64,000 bases of DNA from positions 868,001 to 932,000 of the forward strand of contig PNMM01000001.1 of NCBI GenBank assembly GCA_013823625.1, read 5' to 3'. Under the pieces are notes generated by a model. The model was not told where the DNA came from. It searched no databases and worked only from the letters and a program-made list of their open reading frames with translations. How positions within the stretch are numbered: the first letter of the stretch is position 1; every line of letters begins with the position of its first letter. This document shows, in pieces, positions 1 through 13,040 of the stretch. This DNA is from Microbacterium sp. (GTDB lineage Bacteria > Actinomycetota > Actinomycetes > Actinomycetales > Microbacteriaceae). The translations under genes and the position numbers were made by a program.

Positions 1-58
1 TGGTTTTCGTGACTGCCAATTGCGAGAGCTCATGCTTCACATCAGCGGTCAAGGCCAC
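1..58 (-). CDS. whiA: WhiA, N-terminal fragment (cut by window edge)
   Basis: Only the first 19 codons are inside the window. From a GTG at 58 the minus strand reads MALTADVKHELSQLAVTKT, the conserved opening of WhiA, a LAGLIDADG-derived DNA-binding protein that controls sporulation or division genes in Actinobacteria. A GAGAGGA purine stretch lies just upstream. It follows rapZ by 52 bases, which reproduces the conserved uvrC-rapZ-whiA order. The rest of the gene continues beyond base 1, so integrity cannot be judged. Confidence 0.85.
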   Translation of the reverse strand, partial: MALTADVKHELSQLAVTKT

Positions 59-110
59 AGCGGGCACATCCTCTCGAGTAGATCAGGTCGCAGGGGTACG
101 ACATTCGACC

Positions 111-983
111 TTACTCGCGTCCGAGGTCGCGATGCTTCACCGTGACGTTCACATGTTGCAGTTGGCGCATGCGCTCGGCCAATTGCTCTACAAGCGCCAC
201 TGAGCGGTGTTTGCCGCCGGTGCAGCCGATCGCGATTGTGGCGTGCCGTTTGTTTTCGCGCGCGTAGCCGGCAAGCACGGGCTCGAGCATCGCGCCGAAC
301 GCGTCAAGAAACTCCTGTGCTCCTTCTTGAGCGAGAACGTAGTCGCTGACGGGTGCATCGAGGCCGTTGCTCGCCCGCAACTCGGGCTGCCAGAACGGGT
401 TGGGCAAGAAGCGGGCGTCGGCAACGATGTCAGCGTCTGACGGGGTGCCGTACTTGAAGCCAAAACTCTGCAGTGTGACCTTGACGCCACCGCTGTCGTA
501 GGCCGAGAACACCTCGGTCACGGTCGTCGCCAACTGATGAATGTTGAACTCGGTCGTGTCGATGATGATGTCGGCGAGCTCGCGCACTTCGAGCATGCGC
601 TCGCGCTCGCGAGCGATGCCGTCGAGCAGAGTGCCGTCTTCTTGCAAGGGATGCGGGCGCCGAACTTGCTCGAAGCGGCGCACGAGCACCGCATCCGTCG
701 CCTCCAAAAACACCACTCGAACCGTCTCGCGCGCACGCAACTCGATGATGATCGCGGCGAGGTCGGCAAACAGCTTGCCCCCGCGCACGTCAACTACGGC
801 AGCGATACGCGGCAACGCGCTTCCGGGATGAACCGCAAGGTCGACGAGCGGTCGCAACATCTGTGGGGGCAGGTTGTCGACCACGTACCAACCAAGGTCT
901 TCGAGCGCGTTCGCGACGGTCGAGCGTCCGGCGCCAGACATGCCGGTGACGATCAGTACGTCGTGCGGAACCGTGTCGGGCAT
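111..983 (-). CDS. rapZ: RapZ/YvcJ family nucleotide-binding protein
   Basis: A 290-residue P-loop protein of the RapZ (YvcJ) family, which binds nucleotides; in E. coli the homologue is an RNase adapter for small RNAs, but the actinobacterial role is not settled. The Walker A variant GMSGAGRST is at residues 14-22. The conserved C-terminal block GCTGGKHRSV begins near residue 253 and ends in the usual VKHRDL. The length is typical. It starts with ATG 34 bases after the uvrC stop, preceded by GAGGA, and is followed by whiA, so it probably shares a transcript with uvrC and whiA. Confidence 0.96.
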   Translation of the reverse strand: MPDTVPHDVLIVTGMSGAGRSTVANALEDLGWYVVDNLPPQMLRPLVDLAVHPGSALPRIAAVVDVRGGKLFADLAAIIIELRARETVRVVFLEATDAVLVRRFEQVRRPHPLQEDGTLLDGIARERERMLEVRELADIIIDTTEFNIHQLATTVTEVFSAYDSGGVKVTLQSFGFKYGTPSDADIVADARFLPNPFWQPELRASNGLDAPVSDYVLAQEGAQEFLDAFGAMLEPVLAGYARENKRHATIAIGCTGGKHRSVALVEQLAERMRQLQHVNVTVKHRDLGRE

Positions 984-1017
984 GCGTCCTCACGAATCAA
1001 GAGTCGGGGGTTCCAGA

Positions 1018-2907
1018 CTAACTGTCAGAGCGGAGTGCGCGGTGGACGAGCTGCGCAATGGCGGGGCCCACTCCATCGACCGCGGTGAGCTCGTCGACGG
1101 TCGCCGCACGCAACTGAGCTACCGAACCAAAGTGCTTGAGCAGGTCACTCGTGCGCGCCGGACCGAGCCCAGGGATGCTCGAGAGGCGACTACGAATGTC
1201 TCGCGACCGCGTGGTGCGCTGATACCTCAGCGCGAAGCGGTGAGCTTCGTCTCGAAGCCGCTGCAACAAGAAAAGCGCGTCAGACGATCGAGGAAGGATG
1301 ACCGGAAAATCGCTGTCCGGAAGCCACACCTCTTCGAGCCGCTTGGCGATGCCGCACACCGCTATGTCGCTCAAGCCCTCGTCGCGGAGGGCTCGCGCCG
1401 CTGCGGCGACCTGAGGCTGACCACCATCGATGACCAGGAGCCCTGGTCGATAGTGGAATGACTTGCGCGTCGCCGGTGCCTCACCGAGTGGTGTCGCGCT
1501 TACGCTCTGTTCGTCATGCAGATAAGCCAATCGGCGGCGCAGCACCTGGTAGACGGCATCGGTGTCATCGCGAGCATCGGCGATGGCGAACTTTCGGTAC
1601 TGATCTTTGCGCGGCAGGCCATCTTCGAAGACGACCATTGACGCCACCGGATTCGTTCCCCCGAAGTGAGACACGTCGAAGCATTCGAGTCGCAAGGGCG
1701 CTTCGGAAAGGCCGAGTGCCTCTTGAATGTCGGCCAAGGCTTGGGAGCGTGCCGCGAAGTCTCCGCTGCGACGCGTCTTGTACTGCACGAGAGCGCCCAG
1801 CGCATTCGTAGCCACCGTCTCAGCCAACGCGGCTTTCTCGCCCCGCTGGGCCATTTTCACGACCACGGCTCCGCGTTCGCCCGCTTCGCGTCGCGCTTCG
1901 CTGAGCACCGTCTGGAGGGCGCCGACGTCATCGGGCACCGCGGGCACGATGACCTCGCGCGCGGGCGCCGTGGTGCCGTCGTAGGCGTTCTGCAACACGG
2001 TGTCAACGAGTTCGGCCATGGTGACGTCGAGTTCAGTGTCGACGACCCAGCCGCGAACACCGCGAATGCGGCCGCCCCGAACGATGAACAGCTGAACGGC
2101 TGCGGCGAGTTCGTCGTAGGCAATACCGAAGATGTCCGCATCGGTGTCGTCATCGAGCACGACGGCACTCTTGGCGAGAACCGTTTCGAGCGCACCGACT
2201 TGATCACGGATGCGTGCCGCAGACTCGTAATCGAGCTCGCGAGCCGCGTCGGCCATTGCTCCCTTGAGCGCACGCACATAGCCAACGTCGTTGCCCGCCA
2301 TGAACGAGGCGAAGTCAAGAGCAATTCCGCGGTGCTCTTCAGGGCTCACGCGTCCGACACAGGGCGCCGCGCACTTGCCGATGTCGCCGAGCAAACAGGG
2401 TCTGTTTGTCGCTTGCGCTCTCTTGTAGGTCGACTCATTGCACGAACGCATCGGAAATGCTTTGAGCATGAGATCGACGGTCTCGCGCACCGCCCATACC
2501 TTGGTGTATGGCCCGAAGTAGCGGGCGCCCGGGATTCCTCGTGTTCGCGTCACCATGACTCTTGGCACGCGATCGGCCAGTGTGATCGCGACATAGGGAT
2601 AGGTCTTGTCGTCGCGGAACTTCACATTGAACGGAGGGGCGAACTCTTTGATCCAGGTGTACTCGAGAGAGAGCGCCTCGAGCTCGCTTCCGACGACGGT
2701 CCATTCAACGCCCTGCGCTGTCGTCACCATTCGACGGGTTCGCTCATGCAAGCTGTGCAGGGGTTGAAAGTAGTTGCTCAGTCGATTGCGGAGATTGTTG
2801 GCCTTGCCCACGTAGAGCACACGGCCGTCTGCGTCAGTAAAGCGATAGACGCCAGGCGCCGTCGGAATCTCCCCGCGCTGGGGGCGCCATGCGTCGCGCG
2901 GGGTCAT
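1018..2907 (-). CDS. uvrC: UvrABC system protein C (excinuclease nuclease subunit)
   Basis: A 629-residue UvrC, the nuclease that makes both incisions in nucleotide excision repair. An N-terminal GIY-YIG domain has GVY at residues 19-21 and YVG at 32-34. A UVR motif ([14 protein letters not shown]) binds UvrB. The EndoV/RNase H-like 5' incision domain carries CFDVSHFGG, and tandem helix-hairpin-helix motifs ([24 protein letters not shown]) end the protein. I chose ATG 2907 because it lies one base after the uvrA stop and places the GIY domain at the expected distance; the in-frame upstream extension is low-complexity sequence inside uvrA. Confidence 0.97.
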   Translation of the reverse strand: MTPRDAWRPQRGEIPTAPGVYRFTDADGRVLYVGKANNLRNRLSNYFQPLHSLHERTRRMVTTAQGVEWTVVGSELEALSLEYTWIKEFAPPFNVKFRDDKTYPYVAITLADRVPRVMVTRTRGIPGARYFGPYTKVWAVRETVDLMLKAFPMRSCNESTYKRAQATNRPCLLGDIGKCAAPCVGRVSPEEHRGIALDFASFMAGNDVGYVRALKGAMADAARELDYESAARIRDQVGALETVLAKSAVVLDDDTDADIFGIAYDELAAAVQLFIVRGGRIRGVRGWVVDTELDVTMAELVDTVLQNAYDGTTAPAREVIVPAVPDDVGALQTVLSEARREAGERGAVVVKMAQRGEKAALAETVATNALGALVQYKTRRSGDFAARSQALADIQEALGLSEAPLRLECFDVSHFGGTNPVASMVVFEDGLPRKDQYRKFAIADARDDTDAVYQVLRRRLAYLHDEQSVSATPLGEAPATRKSFHYRPGLLVIDGGQPQVAAAARALRDEGLSDIAVCGIAKRLEEVWLPDSDFPVILPRSSDALFLLQRLRDEAHRFALRYQRTTRSRDIRSRLSSIPGLGPARTSDLLKHFGSVAQLRAATVDELTAVDGVGPAIAQLVHRALRSDS

Positions 2908-2908
2908 C

Positions 2909-5816
<2,908 letters not shown>

Positions 5817-5818
<2 letters not shown>

Positions 5819-5822
5819 TCTA
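5817..5822 (-). promoter_or_regulatory. TAGAAT -10-like box overlapping the uvrA ATG
   Basis: The minus strand reads TAGAAT, then seven bases, then an in-frame GTG at 5809. Because the box includes the first two bases of the ATG at 5818, transcription from it would begin at about the GTG. This argues for a leaderless mRNA that starts translation at 5809. No clear -35 is visible. Confidence 0.4.
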
Positions 5823-5867
5823 GGCGGGGGCTCTGACAGTCCTCCGTGTAGGCGAGTTGCACCACGC

Positions 5868-6905
5868 TTAGGCCTCGGACAGGCCGTCAATCGGGTAGTG
5901 CGTTGCGGTTTCGGCAGCGGCTGTCCCCGCGTACGGCCATGTGGCCGCCGCGGGTTGCTGACCGGTTCTGCGAGCGATAATCCAACTCGTACCGGCGGAA
6001 TGAGTCGTGCTGAAGGCGAGCATTTTCGAACGCGGATCGTCAGCAGCCAGGTCGTCGGGCTCCACCTGCATGCGGACGTCTGTTGACGCTCCGGTCTCGA
6101 CGACCTCGAAACCAAGCGCCGGGGTGAAGAGCTGACGGAGTCCCCCGGTGGACATGCGCCAAAAGTCGTTGGGTTGAGCGTGGGTTGGCCAGGCCCACGG
6201 TGCGTGGTGCACCGCGTACCCGCCGGGAACCAGCACACTAGAGCACGCGCGCGCGACAATCCATGGCGCAGCGACGTGCTCAAGCAGGCTTCCTGAGTAC
6301 ACGATCGCGACGCTCTCCGTGCCGAACACGAGGTCAAGTTCGTGCACATCGGCAACGACGTCGACTCCGATGCCGGGATGAATATCGACCCCGACCACTG
6401 TGCGGCCAAGAAACTTGGCGCGCAGACGCAAGTCAGCATCTTCTCGATGAGTACGGACACCGAGAGCAAGTACCGAGCCCTCCGGTGCCGAGTCGACCGC
6501 CTCGCGAAGAGCAACGTCCCAATCGCGCCCCTCGGCAGCGCTGGGAACGACAGGGAGGGGGTGGCGGGGGGCCGACACGACCGCGGTATAGGTGACTCCG
6601 TTTTGTTCCCCACGAAACACAAGCTCAACGTCAGGTGGTCCCGGTAGGTACACCGAGAAGCCCGCCGCAATCATGTCGACAGACCCGTCAAAAAAGGCCG
6701 GGAGGTCTGGTCGCTTCAATGCGCTCACTTGGGCGCTGCCCGAACGGGTCTCGAGCCACATGCGTTCGAGCGGAGCACCATCGACGTGCGCCCAACCGAC
6801 CACATGCATACCGTGCGCATCGCACCAATAACGGTCGATCATGACGCCTAAGGCCGACCGTGCCGAAGCAGGCGCCGCCGGCAGCCTACGTCGGAAGACT
6901 GACAC
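5868..6905 (-). CDS. SAM-dependent methyltransferase-like protein, unknown target
   Basis: A 345-residue protein that looks like two domains. Residues about 22-112 form a beta-rich region I cannot assign. Residues about 126-300 resemble a class I methyltransferase: VLALGVRT at 144-151 stands where motif I (usually GxGxG) belongs, an acidic D174 follows in [10 protein letters not shown]187 lies in ADVHEL, and SLLEHV near 207 resembles the post-II motif of Methyltransf_11 proteins. The glycine-rich loop is poor, so SAM binding is not assured. It lies between uvrA and uvrB, which is not a usual position. I chose the GTG at 6905 because a TACCAT box sits six bases upstream; an internal ATG at 6842 is an alternative. 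Confidence 0.7.
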   Translation of the reverse strand: MSVFRRRLPAAPASARSALGVMIDRYWCDAHGMHVVGWAHVDGAPLERMWLETRSGSAQVSALKRPDLPAFFDGSVDMIAAGFSVYLPGPPDVELVFRGEQNGVTYTAVVSAPRHPLPVVPSAAEGRDWDVALREAVDSAPEGSVLALGVRTHREDADLRLRAKFLGRTVVGVDIHPGIGVDVVADVHELDLVFGTESVAIVYSGSLLEHVAAPWIVARACSSVLVPGGYAVHHAPWAWPTHAQPNDFWRMSTGGLRQLFTPALGFEVVETGASTDVRMQVEPDDLAADDPRSKMLAFSTTHSAGTSWIIARRTGQQPAAATWPYAGTAAAETATHYPIDGLSEA

Positions 6906-6911
6906 GCATCA

Positions 6912-6917
6912 ATGGTA
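6912..6917 (-). promoter_or_regulatory. TACCAT -10-like box, leaderless start of the methyltransferase gene
   Basis: The minus strand reads TACCAT, six bases, then GTG at 6905. There is no Shine-Dalgarno sequence before this GTG, which fits a transcript that begins at or next to the start codon. Confidence 0.4.
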
Positions 6918-6978
6918 GTCGCGCCCCATTACCGCTAGGACAGAGTGAAGCTCGGCGGCATGCTGTCATCGGGGCGCC

Positions 6979-9060
<2,082 letters not shown>

Positions 9061-9066
9061 GAGCCC

Positions 9067-9072
9067 AGACTA
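9067..9072 (-). promoter_or_regulatory. TAGTCT -10-like box before uvrB, formed by the coaE stop codon
   Basis: The TAG stop of coaE (9070-9072) supplies the first three bases of a TANNNT hexamer that ends six bases before the uvrB ATG. It could drive a leaderless uvrB mRNA independent of coaE. Confidence 0.35.
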
Positions 9073-9705
9073 CGAGAGGGGGCCTGACACTCCGGTGTGC
9101 TGGTCGCGTTGTGCGACGAGGCGCTGCCAGAGAGCATCCACTTGCTCCATCGTGTGGTCGAGCGTGCCGCTCGAGTCGATGACCACATCGGCCACGGCAA
9201 GGCGTTCGTCATCGCTCGCTTGCGCCGAAACACGCTGTTCTGCGGATGCTCGATCAAGGCCGCGCAGAGCAACCAGCCGCTCAACCCTCACGTCGGCCGG
9301 CGCGTGCACCACGACGACGAGGGAGAACTCACTCGCCGAGCGCGCCTCGACGAGCAGCGGAACGTCGTAGACGACGATCGCGCCCGGGTCATGGGCAGCG
9401 ATTGCGGCGAGCCGCTCTCGGTAGAGCCGGTGCACTTCGGGGTGAACGATGGCATTGAGATCAGACCGGGCTTGCGCGTCTACGAACACGATGCTGCCGA
9501 GTGCGGCACGGTCGAGGGTTGCGTCAGGCGCGAGCACCGCATCCCCAAACCGTTCGTGGATGGCACGCAGGCCCGGAGAGCCTGGAGCCACCGCCTCGCG
9601 GGCAAGCACATCGGCGTCGATGACGACCGCACCGAGGTGCGCGAGTCGCGACGCGACCACGGACTTGCCCGCCGCTATTCCGCCTGTGAGCCCGATGACA
9701 TCCAC
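9070..9705 (-). CDS. coaE: Dephospho-CoA kinase
   Basis: A 211-residue CoaE, which phosphorylates the ribose 3'-hydroxyl of dephospho-CoA in the last step of CoA synthesis. The P-loop GGIAAGKS covers residues 8-15. The conserved VIDADVLARE (D30, D32) binds substrate and magnesium, AIVHPEVH follows near residue 85, and VVYDVPLLVE lies near 110. It starts at GTG 9705 with a TAGGGT box six bases upstream. The rpsA-coaE-uvrB order of Actinobacteria is kept, except that a DUF4126 gene on the opposite strand separates rpsA from coaE. The earlier CoA step, coaBC, is at 42.4-43.6 kb. Confidence 0.95.
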   Translation of the reverse strand: MDVIGLTGGIAAGKSVVASRLAHLGAVVIDADVLAREAVAPGSPGLRAIHERFGDAVLAPDATLDRAALGSIVFVDAQARSDLNAIVHPEVHRLYRERLAAIAAHDPGAIVVYDVPLLVEARSASEFSLVVVVHAPADVRVERLVALRGLDRASAEQRVSAQASDDERLAVADVVIDSSGTLDHTMEQVDALWQRLVAQRDQHTGVSGPLS

Positions 9706-9711
9706 GCGGCG

Positions 9712-9717
9712 ACCCTA
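9712..9717 (-). promoter_or_regulatory. TAGGGT -10-like box, leaderless coaE start
   Basis: The minus strand reads TAGGGT, six bases, then the coaE GTG at 9705. No Shine-Dalgarno sequence is present. It is divergent from the DUF4126 promoter. Confidence 0.45.
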
Positions 9718-9742
9718 TCTCGTTGAGCCCCGCGGGAGCGGG

Positions 9743-9748
9743 TAGCAT
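9743..9748 (+). promoter_or_regulatory. TAGCAT -10-like box for the DUF4126 gene
   Basis: TAGCAT on the plus strand lies 30 bases before the GTG at 9779. ATGGAGG at 9766-9772 then serves as a well-spaced ribosome site, so this unit appears to have a conventional leader, unlike the divergent coaE. A TTGAGC at 9723-9728 is too close (14 bases) to be a good -35. Confidence 0.35.
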
Positions 9749-9778
9749 GACTCGCACGCGCCCCAATGGAGGTCTTCC

Positions 9779-10375
9779 GTGCTCGAACTGCTCACCGGTA
9801 CTGGGCTGGCGGTAGCCGCCGGGCTCAACGCCTATGTGCCGATGCTGGTCTTGGGACTCGCCGGCCGTTTTCTCGACTTTGTTGAGCTGCCCGCAGCGTG
9901 GGCATGGCTCGAGAACGAGTGGGTGCTTCTGATCCTCGGTGTACTGCTCGTGATCGAGTTGGTTGCCGACAAGATTCCGGCCGTCGACTCGATCAATGAC
10001 GTGATTCAGTCCATCGTGCGCCCCGCCGCGGGCGGCATCGTGTTTGGCACGGGTGCGTCAACGACCACGGCCGCGGTGACTGACCCCGCCGCCTTCTTTG
10101 AGTCCAGTGCGTGGGTGCCTGTCGTGACGGGCGTCGTGATCGCGCTCGTGGTGCACGGCGCCAAGATGTTCGTTCGGCCCGCCGCAAACGCCCTCACGGC
10201 TGGCGCCGCAGCACCCGTGCTCTCGACCGGCGAAGACATCGGCGCGCTTATGTTCAGCCTGTTCGCGATTCTGATTCCCATCTTGGTCATCGTCGCGGTG
10301 ATCGCGCTCATCGTTCTCGTGTTCACGATGTTCCGTCGGCTGCGCAAGCGTCGACAGAGCGTCGCACCCGCGTAG
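9779..10375 (+). CDS. DUF4126 family integral membrane protein
   Basis: A 198-residue membrane protein of the DUF4126 family; function unknown. It opens with a Gly/Ala-rich segment (GLAVAAGLNAYVPMLVLG) typical of the family. Further hydrophobic stretches lie near residues 48-65, 115-135 and 158-180. The charged motif ELVADKIPAVDSINDVIQ sits between segments, and the basic tail RRLRKRRQ suggests a cytoplasmic C-terminus. GTG 9779 is chosen for the GGAGG seven bases upstream. It is one of only two protein genes on the plus strand and ends before a strong bidirectional terminator. Confidence 0.85.
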   Translation: MLELLTGTGLAVAAGLNAYVPMLVLGLAGRFLDFVELPAAWAWLENEWVLLILGVLLVIELVADKIPAVDSINDVIQSIVRPAAGGIVFGTGASTTTAAVTDPAAFFESSAWVPVVTGVVIALVVHGAKMFVRPAANALTAGAAAPVLSTGEDIGALMFSLFAILIPILVIVAVIALIVLVFTMFRRLRKRRQSVAPA

Positions 10376-10386
10376 TCGCAACAACG

Positions 10387-10422
10387 ACGAATGGGCCGCC
10401 CCGATCGGGGCGGCCCATTCGT
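10387..10422. terminator. Bidirectional Rho-independent-type terminator between DUF4126 gene and rpsA
   Basis: A perfect 16-base-pair inverted repeat (10387-10402 and 10407-10422) encloses a GATC loop. The stem is rich in G-C and lacks a T-tract, the common actinobacterial form. It lies between two convergent genes whose stops are at 10375 and 10465, so it can end transcription from both sides. Confidence 0.85.
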
Positions 10423-10464
10423 GTGAGAGCGTCAGCGAAGTCGCGACACCAGCGTCACGAGTGA

Positions 10465-11916
10465 TCAGCTGTTGTTCGAGAGCTTCTCGCGCAGAGCAGC
10501 AAGCGACTCGTCGTCTGCGAGCGTGCCGACAGCGGTCGCCTCGCTCGAGAAGCTCGAGCCGGCCGCGGCCGGAAGCTCGAGGGTCTCTTCCTCGACGAGC
10601 GCCGTCGCAACCTGCTTCTTGTGGAGCTCCCAGCGAGCCTGAGCGGCTGCGTAGTCTTGCTCCCACTTGGCGCGCTGCTCGTCGAAGCCGTCTTTCCACT
10701 CGCCCGACTCGGGGTCGAAGCCATCGGGGTACTTGTAGTTGCCGGCCTCGTCGTACTCGGTCGGCATGCCGTACACCGCGGGGTCGAACTCGACGCCCTC
10801 GGGGTCGACACCCTCGTTGGCCTGCTTGAGGCTCAGCGAAATGCGGCGACGCTCGAGGTCGATGTCGATGACCTTGACGAAGACCTCGTCGTTGACCGAC
10901 ACGATCTGCTCGGCGAGCTCGACGTGCTTGGCCGAGAGCTCCGAGATGTGCACGAGGCCCTCGATGCCGTCGGCGACGCGAACGAACGCACCGAACGGAA
11001 CCAGCTTGGTGACCTTACCCGGAGCGACCTGACCGATCGCGTGCGTGCGTGCGAAGACCTGCCACGGGTCTTCCTGGGTCGCCTTGAGCGAGAGCGACAC
11101 GCGCTCGCGCTCGAGGTCAACCTCAAGAATCTCGACGGTGACTTCCTGGCCAACCTCAACGACCTCGCTGGCGTGCTCAATGTGCTTCCAGCTCAGCTCA
11201 GAGACGTGAACGAGACCGTCGACGCCCCCGAGGTCAACGAACGCACCGAAGTTGACGATCGACGACACGACACCCTTGCGAACCTGGCCCTTGGCGAGGT
11301 TGTTGAGGAACGACGAGCGGCTCTCAGACTGCGTCTGCTCGAGCAGAGCGCGGCGCGAGAGAACCACGTTGTTGCGGTTCTTGTCGAGCTCGAGAATCTT
11401 GGCCTCGATGTCTTGGCCGAGGTAGGGAGTGAGGTCGCGAACGCGGCGCAGCTCGATGAGCGACGCGGGCAAGAAGCCACGGAGTCCGATGTCAACGATG
11501 AGGCCACCCTTGACGACCTCGATGACCGTACCGGTGACGATGCCGTCGGCGTCTTTGATCTTCTCGACGTCGCCCCATGCGCGCTCGTACTGTGCACGCT
11601 TTTTGGAGAGGATCAGGCGACCCTCTTTGTCTTCTTTCTGAAGAACGAGGGCTTCGACGGTGTCGCCGACAGAAACGACCTCAGAGGGGTCGACGTCGTG
11701 CTTGATCGACAGCTCGCGCGAGGGGATGACACCCTCGGTCTTGTAGCCGACGTCGAGGAGAACCTCGTCGCGATCGATCTTGACGACGGTTCCTTCAATG
11801 AGGTCACCGTCGTTGAAAAACTTGAGGGTCAGTTCGACCGCGGCCAAGAAGTCTTCAGCAGAACCAATGTCGTTAATGGCGATCTGCTTGGGGGCCTGGG
11901 TCGTTGCGGGGGTCAT
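10465..11916 (-). CDS. rpsA: 30S ribosomal protein S1
   Basis: A 483-residue S1 with four S1 (OB-fold) RNA-binding repeats, beginning near residues 34, 121, 204 and 290 (for example GDLIEGTVVKIDRDEVLLDV and GQVRKGVVSSIVNFGAFVDL), and an acidic, Ala/Glu-rich tail. Four repeats is the usual actinobacterial number, against six in E. coli. S1 brings mRNAs to the small subunit. I chose ATG 11916 (MTPATTQAPKQIAIND) as the family start; the upstream in-frame extension has no match to S1. A leader of about 95 bases with a repeated 12-mer precedes it. Confidence 0.97.
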   Translation of the reverse strand: MTPATTQAPKQIAINDIGSAEDFLAAVELTLKFFNDGDLIEGTVVKIDRDEVLLDVGYKTEGVIPSRELSIKHDVDPSEVVSVGDTVEALVLQKEDKEGRLILSKKRAQYERAWGDVEKIKDADGIVTGTVIEVVKGGLIVDIGLRGFLPASLIELRRVRDLTPYLGQDIEAKILELDKNRNNVVLSRRALLEQTQSESRSSFLNNLAKGQVRKGVVSSIVNFGAFVDLGGVDGLVHVSELSWKHIEHASEVVEVGQEVTVEILEVDLERERVSLSLKATQEDPWQVFARTHAIGQVAPGKVTKLVPFGAFVRVADGIEGLVHISELSAKHVELAEQIVSVNDEVFVKVIDIDLERRRISLSLKQANEGVDPEGVEFDPAVYGMPTEYDEAGNYKYPDGFDPESGEWKDGFDEQRAKWEQDYAAAQARWELHKKQVATALVEEETLELPAAAGSSFSSEATAVGTLADDESLAALREKLSNNS

Positions 11917-11931
11917 GTAGTGGGTGCTCCG

Positions 11932-11993
11932 ATGCGGACAGGAATCAGGCCTGAGCGACGTCGTGCTGGTGTCGCCCGGGCATGCGGACAGGA
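11932..11993 (-). repeat. rpsA: Paired 12-base direct repeat in the rpsA leader
   Basis: The plus-strand 12-mer atgcggacagga occurs at 11932-11943 and 11982-11993, exactly 50 bases apart. Both copies fall in the presumed untranslated leader of rpsA, so the RNA would carry UCCUGUCCGCAU twice. The second copy ends 15 bases before the start codon. A GCCCGGGC palindrome lies beside the first. A role in feedback by S1 is conceivable but not shown. Confidence 0.6.
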
Positions 11994-12017
11994 TTGCCGT
12001 CAAATCGACGACTCTCC

Positions 12018-12047
12018 AGCTTATCCTGCGGCTGGTACGGGCGGCAA
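12018..12047 (-). promoter_or_regulatory. rpsA: Candidate rpsA promoter
   Basis: On the minus strand TTGCCG (12047-12042) and TAAGCT (12023-12018) are separated by 18 bases. Initiation about seven bases downstream would give a leader of roughly 95 bases. No better -35/-10 pair is seen in the 152-base gap. Confidence 0.4.
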
Positions 12048-12068
12048 ACCCCCGAGGTGAGCGGCCAA

Positions 12069-13040
12069 CTAGCGGTTCAGGATGTTCGCGAGCGCAGCAT
12101 CCAGCCGCGGGTGCTCGAACCGGAAGCCGGCGTGCTCGAGTCGCTCGGGAAGCACCCAGCGGCTCTTCAACACGAGTTCGGTCTCGGATCGAATCACCCA
12201 CGTGCCCAGCTCGAGCATCCAGCGCTGCAGAGGCATGCCGAACGGCACGCGCAGCACCTTGCGAAGGTGCGCCATGAGTTCTCGATTGGTCTCAGGGTTG
12301 GGGCTCGAGACGTTGACGGGTCCGCTGATCGTGGGCTCGTGCTCGAGCCAGTGGTGCACGCGCACGACATCGTCGAGGTGCACCCAGCTGAACCGTTGTT
12401 CTCCCCCGCGGCTGCCGGGCTCGTGCCCGGTACCGGCAGCGCGTCGAGCCGGACCAACCGGCCAGGAACCGTCACACTGCGGTCCGCCGAGCCCGAGGCG
12501 GGCCATCATGGCGAGCGGAGCGAGAGCGCTGCCGTTACCGAGAACAATGGCCATCCGGAGGGCGACGCGTCTCGTGGCCGGCGTCGGGGCAGCATGCAGC
12601 GCGTCTTCCCAGGCGCGCGCGACCGACACCGAGAACCCGGTGCCGAGCTCGCCCGTTGATTCGGTCTGAGGCCGATCCATGGCGTGGCGATAGATCGTGG
12701 CGGTCGACGCGTTGATCCAGAGCGCGGGCGGGCTCGAGGCTGCGGCGATCGCCGCGCCAAGCGCCGTCGTCGTCTCGACTCGCGACCGAAGAATCTCGGC
12801 TCGATTCGCCGGGCTATAGCGGCAATTGACGCTGCGACCGGCGAGGTTCACAACGGTCGACGCACCGTCGACGAGAGCGGCAATCGCGGCCGGATCGCTG
12901 CAGGTGGTCGACTCTCGGCGACCAATGAGATCGACGTGGCGTCCCGCCTCGCGATACGAGGCCACTAACCGCTGCCCCACGAACCCCGACGCGCCCGCGA
13001 CAACGACGCGGCCGAGTGTGGTCTCGCCTCGTTCGGTCAC
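12069..13040 (-). CDS. TIGR01777 (YfcH-type) epimerase-like NAD(P)-binding oxidoreductase
   Basis: A 323-residue extended short-chain dehydrogenase-like protein of the TIGR01777 family, whose substrate is unknown. The Rossmann motif GASGFVGQRL is near residue 16. VVNLAGRSVN lies near 63, INASTATIYR near 108, and a C-terminal DUF1731 segment includes MLELGTWVIRSETELVLKSR. Between GLGGP and FSWVHLDD there is an insertion of about 20 residues rich in Gly and Arg, where many relatives have only a few. Its start overlaps the DUF4166 stop by four bases, so the two are probably translated together. No predicted job beyond a redox or epimerase reaction. Confidence 0.88.
   Translation of the reverse strand: MTERGETTLGRVVVAGASGFVGQRLVASYREAGRHVDLIGRRESTTCSDPAAIAALVDGASTVVNLAGRSVNCRYSPANRAEILRSRVETTTALGAAIAAASSPPALWINASTATIYRHAMDRPQTESTGELGTGFSVSVARAWEDALHAAPTPATRRVALRMAIVLGNGSALAPLAMMARLGLGGPQCDGSWPVGPARRAAGTGHEPGSRGGEQRFSWVHLDDVVRVHHWLEHEPTISGPVNVSSPNPETNRELMAHLRKVLRVPFGMPLQRWMLELGTWVIRSETELVLKSRWVLPERLEHAGFRFEHPRLDAALANILNR

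Noticed and set aside
10621-12060. A 479-codon plus-strand frame
   Set aside because: It is antisense to rpsA and repeats with the S1 domains, so it mirrors their periodicity rather than coding for a protein.
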